Shown piece after piece: positions 26,324 through 34,999 of a DNA stretch of 64,000 nucleotides. This DNA is from Aquaticitalea lipolytica (GTDB lineage Bacteria > Bacteroidota > Bacteroidia > Flavobacteriales > Flavobacteriaceae). Location: NCBI RefSeq assembly GCF_014641635.1, contig NZ_BMIC01000001.1, positions 1,308,641-1,372,640 on the forward strand, read 5' to 3'. A model generated the notes under the pieces. That model was not told the DNA's origin. It saw only the letters and a program-made list of their open reading frames with translations, and did no database searches. Numbering within the stretch: position 1 is the stretch's first letter; the number at the start of each line of letters is the position of its first letter. The position numbers and the translations under genes were made by a program.

Positions 26324-28237
26324 CTACTCTATTTTAGACACATTAATAGGGATTTTTTCTTCAATGGTATTGGTAACATCTAGCCCAAAGTCTTCAATTG
26401 CACTTAAACCTACAGATTTTAAAAATCTATAAATTCTTACTGTAAACATATCAATTACTGAAAGTTTATTATCAGATGCTACTCTAGAGTTTATAAGTAT
26501 ATATTTAAAATCTGGTGGTACTTGAATATTAGAATTTTCATAAAAAACATTTACGCCTTCTATATCTCCAGATTCTTTTAAATCAGCATGAATTTTTTTG
26601 ATTGCCTGATCGATTAAATGAGGTTCTTTAAACCCTAATTTTAAATTTACAAAAAAGCAATTTTTAGGTATTATAGTACAAACACTATAATCCATACCAT
26701 AAGGTTTATCAGTGATATCAATATGCAAAAACCAATATACTTCGGCTTTTTTGGGCTGCATATAAAACAATGAATGTACTATTGTTTTATCTATAAAATT
26801 AATTCGCCTTGATCTTGCTGGATATACTAAATTGGTAGATGTATATGGTAATTTTTTATTCGCAATAACACTTTCTAACATTGGTTTTATGTGGTCAATG
26901 TCTTCATATTCGGCTACACTATTTCTCAATAATTTTGCTTTATGATGAAAATACAAAAGCGTAAAGAAAATAATTGCTAGTAAAAGTGTAAACCAACCAC
27001 CATGTACGATTTTGTTTAGATTTGATGTTAGGAAAGTAAATTCAATTACAAAAAAGATGACAAATAAAATCACTATCAAAACTCTTGCCTTCTTATGTCT
27101 TATCAACATTAAATAACCTAACAATAAGCTTGTCATTAACATATCAATAGTTATTGCTAATCCATAAGCGGCTTCCATATTTGAGGCCTTTTGAAAAATA
27201 ACTATAACTAGTAAACAACCAGCTAATAGGAAATAATTAATAAACGGAATATAAATTTGTCCTTTATGCGTTGATGGATACTTAACTTTAAGATTGGTCC
27301 ATAATTTAAGTTTTATGGCTTCATTAACTAGTGTAAAAATTCCTGTAATTAAAGCTTGACTTGCAATTATGGTAGCCAAAGTTGCAATGCCAATAATATA
27401 AGGTAAAATAGATTTTGGAACAGTTTCGTAGAAAACAGATTCTACTGTTACATTTGGCTGAAGAGATAAGCAAAATGCGGCTTGCCCAAAATAACTAAGT
27501 AATAACATACTTAATACAAACACCCAAGTGATTCTTATATTTCGTTTACCACAGTGTCCTAAATCTGAATATAAAGCTTCTGCTCCTGTTATACATAAAA
27601 AAACTGCTCCTAAAACCCAAAGTGCTTCTGGATATGTTTTTAGAAATGATAATGCATACATTGGATTAACTGCAGCTAATACATCTGGGTTTTTTATTAT
27701 TAGATTTAGCCCTAAAACACCTAAGGTTAAAAACCAAATAAGCATTACTGGGCCAAAAAAACCTCCAATTTTTTTGGTTCCAAATTGCTGAATTGAAAAC
27801 AGCATAATCACAATAACACAAACTATTGGTAGCGTTGGTAACTCTGGATAAATTAAACTTAATCCTTCAACAGCAGAAGAAATTGAAATTGCAGGTGTAA
27901 TAAATCCGTCACTTAATAATGTTGCACAACCTATGAGTGCTGGAATTATTATCCATTTAGACTTCGTTTTTCTTAACAATGCATATAATGAGAATATTCC
28001 TCCTTCTCCATGATTATCTGCATTTAAAGCTAAAAACAAATACTTAAGAGTAGCTATTAGTATTAACGACCAAAATATACACGACATACTTCCCATTATA
28101 AGTATGTGGTCAAAAATTTTGCCTTGTGATATTGCTGTAAATACGTATAATGGCGAGGTACCAATATCACCAAATACAATCCCTAAAGTCATTAATAATG
28201 ACGCTAATGATACTTTATTGATACCTGATTTGTCCAT
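26324..28237 (-). CDS. kup: Kup-type potassium transporter
   Basis: A 637-residue K+ symporter of the KUP/HAK family. It has the signature GDIGTSPLYVF near residue 23 and about twelve membrane helices (residues 10-430), followed by a cytosolic C-terminal domain of roughly 200 residues. It drives K+ uptake with the proton gradient. Its ATG overlaps the last base of the upstream nhaD stop (TAATG), so the pair is translationally coupled. Confidence 0.95.
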   Translation of the reverse strand: MDKSGINKVSLASLLMTLGIVFGDIGTSPLYVFTAISQGKIFDHILIMGSMSCIFWSLILIATLKYLFLALNADNHGEGGIFSLYALLRKTKSKWIIIPALIGCATLLSDGFITPAISISSAVEGLSLIYPELPTLPIVCVIVIMLFSIQQFGTKKIGGFFGPVMLIWFLTLGVLGLNLIIKNPDVLAAVNPMYALSFLKTYPEALWVLGAVFLCITGAEALYSDLGHCGKRNIRITWVFVLSMLLLSYFGQAAFCLSLQPNVTVESVFYETVPKSILPYIIGIATLATIIASQALITGIFTLVNEAIKLKLWTNLKVKYPSTHKGQIYIPFINYFLLAGCLLVIVIFQKASNMEAAYGLAITIDMLMTSLLLGYLMLIRHKKARVLIVILFVIFFVIEFTFLTSNLNKIVHGGWFTLLLAIIFFTLLYFHHKAKLLRNSVAEYEDIDHIKPMLESVIANKKLPYTSTNLVYPARSRRINFIDKTIVHSLFYMQPKKAEVYWFLHIDITDKPYGMDYSVCTIIPKNCFFVNLKLGFKEPHLIDQAIKKIHADLKESGDIEGVNVFYENSNIQVPPDFKYILINSRVASDNKLSVIDMFTVRIYRFLKSVGLSAIEDFGLDVTNTIEEKIPINVSKIE

Positions 28238-29502
28238 TATTTCATTATTAAATAGCTAACAATTCCTGCGAAATATCCTAGCAAAGCTAACCATGACATT
28301 TTCTTTAAATACCATAAAAAATCTATTTTAAGTATTCCCATTGCAGCAACTCCAGCAGCTGAGCCAATAATTAGAACACTACCTCCAGTACCAGCGCAAT
28401 ACGCTAAAAATGTCCAGAAATTATGGTCTTGAGGAAATATATCTAAAGGATACATTCCCATTGCTCCTGCTACTAAAGGTACATTATCAACAATAGAAGA
28501 TAGCAATCCTAAAACAATATTTATAATATATATATTACTGAAAGAGTTTTCTAATGTTGTTCCTAATAATGTTAATGTTCCGTTAGACTGAAGCGAGGCA
28601 ACAGCTAGTAATATCCCTAAAAAGAAAAGTACACTTGGCGTATCTATCTTTTGAATAGTTCTTGCTACAGAAAACGAATGTCTTACATCTTCTGGTTTTT
28701 TTCTATGCAATATTTCGGTTACAATCCACAAAACACTTAAGCTAAACAGCATTCCAACAAATGGAGGTAAATGTGTAATGGTTTTAAAAACAGGAACAAA
28801 CAATAACAATCCAACTCCTAAAGCTAAAATAAAATAACTCTCTTTTGTACTTATTTGAGAGTGATTGTTATCAGTTTGCTCTGCATTATTATCTATATTT
28901 CCTTTTATATAAAAAGAAACAACAGTTAATGGAACTAACAAACACATTAAACTTGGTATAAAAAGACCAAGAATTATAGCGTTAGTTGAAACTTGCCCTC
29001 CGTTCCACAGCATAATTGTAGTCACATCTCCTATTGGCGACCATGCGCCTCCAGCATTTGCTGCTATTATAATAAAACCAGCAAAATACCAAAGGTCAGA
29101 TTTGTCGTCGAAGAATTTTTTTATTAATGCAACCATAACAATGGTTGTTGTTAAATTATCTAGTACAGCTGATAAAAAAAATGTGAGAATCGATAACAAC
29201 CATAATAGTTTTATCTTTTTTGTTGTGGTAATAACCTTGTTAATAATACTAAACCCATTATGAGAATCAATCAGCTCTACAATGGTCATAGCTGCTAAAA
29301 GAAAAAATAATATTTCAGCAATTTCTTCAAAATGCTCAGACAGATGTAGCTTTGTTTCAATAGCGTCATGTCCTATAAAAATTAATATAGCCCACAACGT
29401 AACTCCAGTAAACAAGGCTGTTGCTGCTTTATCTATTTTAACTACATGCTCTAATGCAATAAATAAATATCCAACAACAAAAAAAATGATCATTAGTTCC
29501 AT
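28237..29502 (-). CDS. nhaD: Na+/H+ antiporter NhaD-type
   Basis: A 421-residue polytopic transporter with about eleven to twelve hydrophobic segments, of the ArsB/NhaD ion-transporter superfamily. Motifs include FLSAVLDNLTTTIVMVALIKKF, IIAANAGGAWSPIGDVTTIMLWNGG and the later LLSSIVDNVPLVAGAMGMYPL, all typical of NhaD. It exports Na+ in exchange for H+, which suits a marine organism. It is coupled to kup downstream, joining sodium export and potassium uptake. A small membrane protein gene lies 8 bases upstream on the same strand. Confidence 0.93.
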   Translation of the reverse strand: MELMIIFFVVGYLFIALEHVVKIDKAATALFTGVTLWAILIFIGHDAIETKLHLSEHFEEIAEILFFLLAAMTIVELIDSHNGFSIINKVITTTKKIKLLWLLSILTFFLSAVLDNLTTTIVMVALIKKFFDDKSDLWYFAGFIIIAANAGGAWSPIGDVTTIMLWNGGQVSTNAIILGLFIPSLMCLLVPLTVVSFYIKGNIDNNAEQTDNNHSQISTKESYFILALGVGLLLFVPVFKTITHLPPFVGMLFSLSVLWIVTEILHRKKPEDVRHSFSVARTIQKIDTPSVLFFLGILLAVASLQSNGTLTLLGTTLENSFSNIYIINIVLGLLSSIVDNVPLVAGAMGMYPLDIFPQDHNFWTFLAYCAGTGGSVLIIGSAAGVAAMGILKIDFLWYLKKMSWLALLGYFAGIVSYLIMK

Positions 29503-29510
29503 TATAACCT

Positions 29511-30011
29511 TTAAGCTGCTTTTTTCTTGGCTACTGAAGCCAAGTTATTGTTAATAATTTGAGCCCATTTCTCGGCTCTTTTGTATTCAAAATCCTCTCT
29601 ATAATCATTATCAATATTATAAAAATTAAAAAGATAAGAAGATTTATTTGTTGTAGAAGTTAACCTTAAATCTATAGTATCTAAAATATTAACAACCACT
29701 TTATCAATTCGTTTTTGCGAAACATTTTTTAAAATTTCACATTGATTAATTCCACTTAAATTTACAATATTAAAATCATCACTATCAAACCCTTTTTTAT
29801 ATAAAAGTATTTGTTGTGACTCATCTATCCCAATAAAAGTATTTCCCCAAAACTCTTTCTGATTGATTTTTAAATTATTTTTAATAGCAACACTATTAAA
29901 AAGTTTAATTGTTTTATTAAAATCTGTGTTTCCAGATTTAATCATTAAAAATATTGGTAAAAAGATGCTAATAAAAATTATAGCAGTTATGATAGCTACT
30001 TGTGTATTCAT
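29511..30011 (-). CDS. Hypothetical protein with N-terminal membrane anchor
   Basis: A 166-residue protein with one membrane helix near its start (VAIITAIIFISIFLPIFLMI) and a soluble part with no recognised domain (for example GNTFIGIDESQQILLYKKGFDSDDF). It is 8 bases upstream of nhaD on the same strand and so may belong to the nhaD-kup operon. Confidence 0.72.
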   Translation of the reverse strand: MNTQVAIITAIIFISIFLPIFLMIKSGNTDFNKTIKLFNSVAIKNNLKINQKEFWGNTFIGIDESQQILLYKKGFDSDDFNIVNLSGINQCEILKNVSQKRIDKVVVNILDTIDLRLTSTTNKSSYLFNFYNIDNDYREDFEYKRAEKWAQIINNNLASVAKKKAA

Positions 30012-30092
30012 TTTTTTATGTTTTAAATTATTTTATATTAAAAATCCTAATGACTAAAACTTAGTCAAAGTCTTACTAAAAAAATAAAACGT

Positions 30093-30455
30093 TTAATAAA
30101 ATGAATGGAATGGAAAGATCATTTTAGTACTCTCTAGACTAGGAGTTACTAAATGAATAAAATTATAGGTAAGCTTATTTGTTTTATTATTATGCTTAAG
30201 AATTGAATTAACTCTAAGGCAATAAATACTACTTGTTTTCTTAAATCCAGAAATTAAAACAGTATTAACATCTAGCTCTGACTCAACTAATAAAAAAGTA
30301 GAATGATTAGCGTTTTTGAATACTAAATCCTGTTTTTCGCTTTTAATTTGAGATTGAGTCTTTATCTCAGAATTAGCAAAACTAATAGAGCTTATACTAA
30401 ATAATAAGACGCAAAATATAACTTTTAAATAAGCAAAAAACACTTCTTTTTTCAT
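30093..30455 (-). CDS. Hypothetical exported protein
   Basis: A 120-residue protein with a plausible signal peptide (KVIFCVLLFSISSISFAN). The mature part has no recognised domain and carries one cysteine (SIYCLRV). The reading frame is clean and AT-rich like its neighbours, but coding support is limited to frame length and signal. It lies divergent to the DtxR operon, with a 232-base spacer. Confidence 0.5.
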   Translation of the reverse strand: MKKEVFFAYLKVIFCVLLFSISSISFANSEIKTQSQIKSEKQDLVFKNANHSTFLLVESELDVNTVLISGFKKTSSIYCLRVNSILKHNNKTNKLTYNFIHLVTPSLESTKMIFPFHSFY

Positions 30456-30635
30456 TAACGCAGAAGTAACTATTGATAAATAAATTAAAGATTTTACATC
30501 AATAGAATGCTTAAAGCAACATTGAATAAATCTTGGTAAAAGTATATATAAATTCGTTAACGTAATGTTAAATTAATTAAGCACTGGCTATTATCTAAAA
30601 TTAATAAAATCACTTTCAAAATTCAATATTTTAGT

Positions 30636-30643
30636 TATCTTTG
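30636..30643 (+). promoter_or_regulatory. Candidate -7 promoter element of the DtxR-TroABCD operon
   Basis: TATCTTTG matches TAnnTTTG. A TTTC sequence about 18 bases upstream (30614-30617) could serve as a weak -33 element. The predicted start falls near 30650, beside the inverted repeat at 30651-30666. Confidence 0.5.
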
Positions 30644-30650
30644 AAAAATA

Positions 30651-30666
30651 TTTAAGTAAGCTTAAA
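30651..30666. promoter_or_regulatory. Putative metalloregulator operator, inverted repeat
   Basis: TTTAAGTAAGCTTAAA is a perfect 6-4-6 inverted repeat placed at the predicted transcription start, 22 bases before the regulator's ATG. The position suits repression by the DtxR-family protein encoded immediately downstream (autoregulation). No binding data are available. Confidence 0.55.
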
Positions 30667-30687
30667 AATTAATTAAAGTAATAAAAA

Positions 30688-31344
30688 ATGTCAGTAGCAA
30701 TTGAAAACTTTGTAAAGGCCATTTACAAAAACGACATACAAGATAATAATGACACCAAGCCTGGTAACATTGCCAAAAAGCTGGGTATTTCTAATGCTGC
30801 AGCAACAGATATGGCAAAGAAATTAGCGACAAAAGATTTGTTACATTATGAAAAATATCAAGCACTTCAGTTAACAGAAAAAGGCACAAAAATGGCACTA
30901 AATGTTGTGCGTAAACATCGCCTTTGGGAAGCTTTACTATTCAAAATGTTTGATATGAGCTTACATGAAATTCATCGTGAAGCTGAACTGTTAGAACATG
31001 AAACTTCAGATTTTTTGGCTAATAAAATAAGTGAGTATTTAGGAAATCCAAAATTTGATCCTCATGGAGACCCAATTCCAAATGCTGATGGCGAAATCAC
31101 TACTGAAGATATATCTATTGCTTTGTCACAATCTAAAGAAGGCAAAACATACATTATATCTAGATTAATGAGTGATGATAAAGAGTTTTTCGATTTCTGT
31201 GCACAAAATGGATTGAAATATGGAAACACTATTACTATTACAAAGCAATTCAGTAAAAACAAAATGACACAAATCTCAATTAATAATAACACTATTCTTC
31301 TTAATGAAGATTTTACAAACATTATCTATGTCAACGAAATTTAA
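30688..31344 (+). CDS. DtxR/MntR-family metal-dependent regulator
   Basis: A 218-residue metalloregulator. The N-terminal winged helix-turn-helix is residues 1-65 (NIAKKLGISNAAATDMAKKLATKDLLHYEKYQALQLTEKG). The helical dimerisation and metal domain follows (HRLWEALLFKMFDMSLHEIHREAELLEHETSDFL, with His and Glu ligands). A FeoA-type SH3 domain ends the protein from about residue 150. This three-domain form resembles DtxR/IdeR and TroR. It heads the TroABCD operon, whose permeases resemble manganese or zinc importers; Mn2+ or Fe2+ sensing is the likeliest role. Confidence 0.92.
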   Translation: MSVAIENFVKAIYKNDIQDNNDTKPGNIAKKLGISNAAATDMAKKLATKDLLHYEKYQALQLTEKGTKMALNVVRKHRLWEALLFKMFDMSLHEIHREAELLEHETSDFLANKISEYLGNPKFDPHGDPIPNADGEITTEDISIALSQSKEGKTYIISRLMSDDKEFFDFCAQNGLKYGNTITITKQFSKNKMTQISINNNTILLNEDFTNIIYVNEI

Positions 31345-32134
31345 CAAGAACATATTTGCGCTTTTTTTAAGTCTAATTTCTGCTTCGGCATTTGCTCAAG
31401 AAGATGAATCTCTTGAAGCGCTAATAACAGACAGACCAGATGCAACAGAATCTCCAACACCAATGCCAAAAGGTTTCCTTCAAGTAGAAACAGGATCATT
31501 TTACGAATCTTTTGAAGACAATAACATTAAAAATGAAAACTATACTTACAATACTACTTTGGTTCGTTACGGTTTATTAAATAATCTCGAACTTCGATTA
31601 GGATGGGATTTTGTTGAGGGCAAAACAAAAGTAAATGGTACAACTTTAGACGATGTCACCAGTGGCTTTAATCCTTTGCTATTTGGTTTTAAAACAAGTA
31701 TAGCACAAGAAAATGGTTGCTTCCCAGAAATTGGATTTCTTGGTCATTTATACCTGCCATTTACTGCAAGTAACGATTACAAACCAGAAACCACAGGAGT
31801 AGACTTTAGATTTTCATTTGCACACACCTTAAGTGAAAACTCTAGCTTATCATATAATCTTGGTGCAGCTTGGGGAGACGATTCACCAGAAGCATCGTAT
31901 GTTTACACTATAGCATATGGTCACAGTATTACTGATAAATTAGGTGCTTACGCAGAACTTTATGGTGATTTACCAGAAAACAGTAAAGCAAATCATCTTT
32001 GGGATGCTGGTCTTACTTATTTAGTCTCAAACAATGTGCAATTAGATGCTACAGTTGGTTCAAGCATTACCAAGGGACAAGATATATTAATTAGCGCTGG
32101 AGTTAGTTTCAGATTACCTACTAAAAACAATTAA
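31328..32134 (+). CDS. Outer-membrane transporter-like protein (phenol MetA-pathway family)
   Basis: A protein of about 268 residues with signal peptide MSTKFNKNIFALFLSLISASAFA and a beta-rich body, typical of a family described as transporters or MetA-pathway phenol degradation proteins (TDRPDATESPTPMPKGFLQVETGSFYES). The frame is open to 31304, but ATG 31328 fits the signal peptide and overlaps the regulator by 17 bases. Its placement between a metalloregulator and the metal-binding lipoprotein suggests it helps metal cross the outer membrane, but this is inference. Confidence 0.82.
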   Translation: MSTKFNKNIFALFLSLISASAFAQEDESLEALITDRPDATESPTPMPKGFLQVETGSFYESFEDNNIKNENYTYNTTLVRYGLLNNLELRLGWDFVEGKTKVNGTTLDDVTSGFNPLLFGFKTSIAQENGCFPEIGFLGHLYLPFTASNDYKPETTGVDFRFSFAHTLSENSSLSYNLGAAWGDDSPEASYVYTIAYGHSITDKLGAYAELYGDLPENSKANHLWDAGLTYLVSNNVQLDATVGSSITKGQDILISAGVSFRLPTKNN

Positions 32135-32138
32135 TACA

Positions 32139-33050
32139 ATGAAAAAACACATACTAATATTCTCAATTATATCAGTTTTTTTTGGCTGTAAAAATGACAA
32201 GAAAGATAACGGAAAACTAAACATTGTTACCACTACAACTATGATTACCGATTTGGCAAAAAACATAGGTGGTGATTATGTAAATGTTCAAGGTTTAATG
32301 GGAAGTGGTGTTGATCCGCATTTATATAAAGCCAGTGAAGGAGACGTATCTAAACTTGTAAACGCAGACATTATTTTCTATAACGGATTGCATTTGGAAG
32401 GTAAATTGGTTGAAGTCTTTGAAAAAATGGAAAAGAGCAATAAAACACCAATTGCTTTAGCTGAAGAAATTGACAAAAGCACCTTAATAGGTTCAGACTA
32501 TTTTGCATCAAATTACGATCCTCACGTATGGTTTAATATCGAATACTTCAAACTATTTGCTAATAAAGTAACTAAAGTACTTTCAGAAAAAGATCCTGAA
32601 AATGCTGCAAATTATATTGAAAACGAGAAGATTTTCTTATCTAAATTAGATGCTTTACAAGAACAAATAAAAGCGACTATTGAAACACTCCCACAAGAAA
32701 AAAGAATATTAGTTACAGCACATGATGCTTTTAATTACTTTGGGAAAAATTATGGTTTTGAGGTGGTTGGATTACAAGGATTATCAACAGCAACTGAGGC
32801 TGGAGTACAAGACGTACAAAAATTGGCAGCATTTATTATTGAAAAAAATGTAAAAGCCATTTTTGTAGAAAGTTCTGTTCCAAAACGTACTATTGAAGCC
32901 TTACAAGCCGCTGTAAAATCTAAAGGTCATGAAGTTACAATTGGAGGCACATTATATTCAGATGCTTTAGGAAATGCAGGAACCATTGAAGGCACTTATA
33001 TTGGTATGTTTGAATACAATGTAAACACAATTGTAAACGCACTTAAATAA
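32139..33050 (+). CDS. troA: Metal ABC transporter substrate-binding lipoprotein (TroA/ZnuA)
   Basis: A 303-residue cluster-9 metal-binding protein, periplasmic and lipid-anchored (lipobox VFFGC, cysteine 17). Metal ligands are visible in GVDPHLYKASEGD (His near residue 61) and YDPHVWFN (His near residue 128), with a Glu/His region in VESSVPKRT and a distal Asp in LYSDALG. There is no His-rich loop as in many zinc-specific ZnuA proteins, which fits manganese or iron better than zinc. It is second in the transport operon after the outer-membrane protein. Confidence 0.93.
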   Translation: MKKHILIFSIISVFFGCKNDKKDNGKLNIVTTTTMITDLAKNIGGDYVNVQGLMGSGVDPHLYKASEGDVSKLVNADIIFYNGLHLEGKLVEVFEKMEKSNKTPIALAEEIDKSTLIGSDYFASNYDPHVWFNIEYFKLFANKVTKVLSEKDPENAANYIENEKIFLSKLDALQEQIKATIETLPQEKRILVTAHDAFNYFGKNYGFEVVGLQGLSTATEAGVQDVQKLAAFIIEKNVKAIFVESSVPKRTIEALQAAVKSKGHEVTIGGTLYSDALGNAGTIEGTYIGMFEYNVNTIVNALK

Positions 33051-33060
33051 AGAACTCATT

Positions 33061-33127
33061 TGTCATTCTGCGCTACGACGCAGAATTCGATTAAAATAAT
33101 AGATTCCGCATCAAGTGCGGAATGACA
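33061..33127. repeat. 67-bp nested palindromic repeat
   Basis: The element is bounded by 8-bp inverted ends TGTCATTC (33061-33068) and GAATGACA (33120-33127). Inside, ATTCTGCG / CGCAGAAT (33065-33072, 33079-33086) and ATTCCGCA / TGCGGAAT (33103-33110, 33116-33123) form two perfect 8-bp hairpins with loops of 6 and 5 bases. Similar REP/MITE-like repeats are known in Flavobacteria. It sits between troA and the ATPase gene and may alter expression across the operon. Confidence 0.75.
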
Positions 33128-33134
33128 GAAAATT

Positions 33135-33872
33135 ATGAAACAAAAAATAGCAGTAAAAGTTGACGATTTAACGGTTGCTTACAACTACAAGCCTGTGCTT
33201 TGGGATATCGATTTAGAAATTCCAGAAGGCGTGCTTATGGCTATTGTTGGACCAAATGGCGCAGGAAAATCTACCCTTATAAAAGCTATATTAGGTATTT
33301 TAAAACCTATTGCTGGCAGTGTTAGTATTTACGAAAAGCCTTATGAAAAACAACGCTCACTTGTTGCTTACGTCCCACAAAAAGGAAGTGTAGATTGGGA
33401 TTTTCCAACTACAGCTTTAGATGTTGTTATGATGGGAACTTATGGAAGTTTGGGTTGGATTAAACGTCCTGGTCAAAAAGAGAAAAAAGCAGCACTCGAA
33501 GCTTTAGAAAAAGTAGGAATGTTGCCTTTTAAGAGCAGACAAATTAGTCAGCTTTCTGGCGGACAACAACAGCGCATTTTTTTAGCCAGGGCCTTGGTTC
33601 AAGATGCATCCATATACTTTATGGACGAACCGTTTCAAGGTGTAGATGCTACAACCGAAATTGCCATCATTAATATTTTAAAAGAATTAAGAAAAGCAGG
33701 AAAAACAGTTATCGTTGTTCATCATGATTTGCAAACCGTTCCAGAATATTTTGATTGGGTAACGTTTTTAAACGTGAAAAAAATTGCAACTGGTCCTGTT
33801 AAAGACATTTTTAATGATGATAATCTAACCAAAACCTACGGAATTAACTATAAAGTGAGTATTCAAGAGTAA
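33135..33872 (+). CDS. troB: Metal ABC transporter ATP-binding protein
   Basis: A 245-residue ABC ATPase that powers metal import. Walker A is GPNGAGKST near residue 39, the signature is LSGGQQQR, Walker B is [10 protein letters not shown] and the H-loop is VVHHDL. The Q-loop is VPQKGSVDW. It overlaps the first permease by one base (TAATG). The gap to troA carries the palindromic repeat. Confidence 0.94.
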   Translation: MKQKIAVKVDDLTVAYNYKPVLWDIDLEIPEGVLMAIVGPNGAGKSTLIKAILGILKPIAGSVSIYEKPYEKQRSLVAYVPQKGSVDWDFPTTALDVVMMGTYGSLGWIKRPGQKEKKAALEALEKVGMLPFKSRQISQLSGGQQQRIFLARALVQDASIYFMDEPFQGVDATTEIAIINILKELRKAGKTVIVVHHDLQTVPEYFDWVTFLNVKKIATGPVKDIFNDDNLTKTYGINYKVSIQE

Positions 33873-34999
33873 TGGATTTACAAGAGTATTTTTCTTTAGT
33901 ATTTAGTGATTACACGCTTCGTACCATCACATTAGGAACTGCTATTTTAGGAGCAGTTACTGGTATGCTTGGTAGCTTTGCTGTGCTTCGTAAACAAAGT
34001 TTACTAGGTGATGCTATTTCGCATGCTGCATTACCTGGAATTGCTATTGCATTTTTAATTACTGGAGCAAAAGACAGTAATACATTGCTATTAGGCGCTT
34101 TAGTTAGTGGACTTTTAGGCACGTTTTGGATTAGAGGTATTATTACCAAAACACACTTAAAATCAGATACTGCTTTAGGATTAATTCTTTCGTTGTTTTT
34201 TGGTTTTGGAATGCTTTTACTCACTTTTATTCAAAAGCAACCAAACGCAAATCAAGCAGGATTAGATAAATATTTATTTGGACAAGCTGCAACATTAGTT
34301 GAAAGTGACGTCTGGTTAATGGCAATTGTTACAGGGCTTTGTTTGTTTGTACTACTACTCTTTTGGAAAGAATTTAAAATATTATTGTTTGATAAAGATT
34401 ACGCTAAAACCCTTGGTTTTAATACCAAAACCATTGATATTTTAATAACAAGCTTTATTGTTTTGGCTATTGTTTTAGGCTTACAAACAGTAGGTGTTGT
34501 GCTTATGAGTGCTATGCTTTTAGCTCCTGCTGCTGCTGCAAGACAATGGACTAACAGTTTGAGCAAAATGGTGTTTTTAGCTGCAGTTTTTGGAGCATTT
34601 TCTGGTGTATTTGGAACAGCAATAAGCTCTAGCCAAAATAATTTATCTACTGGTCCTGTAATTGTTTTGGTGGCTTCAGTATTTGTCATATTCTCCTTTA
34701 TATTTTCGCCTAGTCGAGGCTTACTATTCCGTCAAATCAGATTTATTGCCAACAGACGTGATTTAGAGCAGCAAAAAACGTTAGCGTTTATGTATCACAT
34801 TGCAGAAACACACGACAATATTTCGCATCCTCATACTATTAAAATATTAAACAATTTTCAAGGGTTTACTCGAAAAACGCTTCAAAAATTAGTAGATAAA
34901 GAATATGTGGTACTAGATGGAACTATGTGGAGTTTAACTCAAAAAGGCTTTGACAAAGCTTCAAATTTGTATAACCAACAAGCAAAAGAAGATGAGTAA
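33872..34999 (+). CDS. troC: Metal ABC transporter permease with C-terminal winged-helix-like tail
   Basis: A 375-residue permease of the ABC-3 family. The first 290 residues contain about eight helices, with family motifs SLLGDAISHAALPGIAIAF and VGVVLMSAMLLAPAAAARQW. The last 85 residues are soluble and resemble a DtxR-type winged helix (ETHDNISHPHTIKILNNFQGFTRKTLQKLVDKEYVVLDGTMWSLTQKGFDKA). It begins at the TAATG overlap with the ATPase gene. The tail could sense metal or nucleic acid, but no such function is shown here. Confidence 0.92.
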   Translation: MDLQEYFSLVFSDYTLRTITLGTAILGAVTGMLGSFAVLRKQSLLGDAISHAALPGIAIAFLITGAKDSNTLLLGALVSGLLGTFWIRGIITKTHLKSDTALGLILSLFFGFGMLLLTFIQKQPNANQAGLDKYLFGQAATLVESDVWLMAIVTGLCLFVLLLFWKEFKILLFDKDYAKTLGFNTKTIDILITSFIVLAIVLGLQTVGVVLMSAMLLAPAAAARQWTNSLSKMVFLAAVFGAFSGVFGTAISSSQNNLSTGPVIVLVASVFVIFSFIFSPSRGLLFRQIRFIANRRDLEQQKTLAFMYHIAETHDNISHPHTIKILNNFQGFTRKTLQKLVDKEYVVLDGTMWSLTQKGFDKASNLYNQQAKEDE

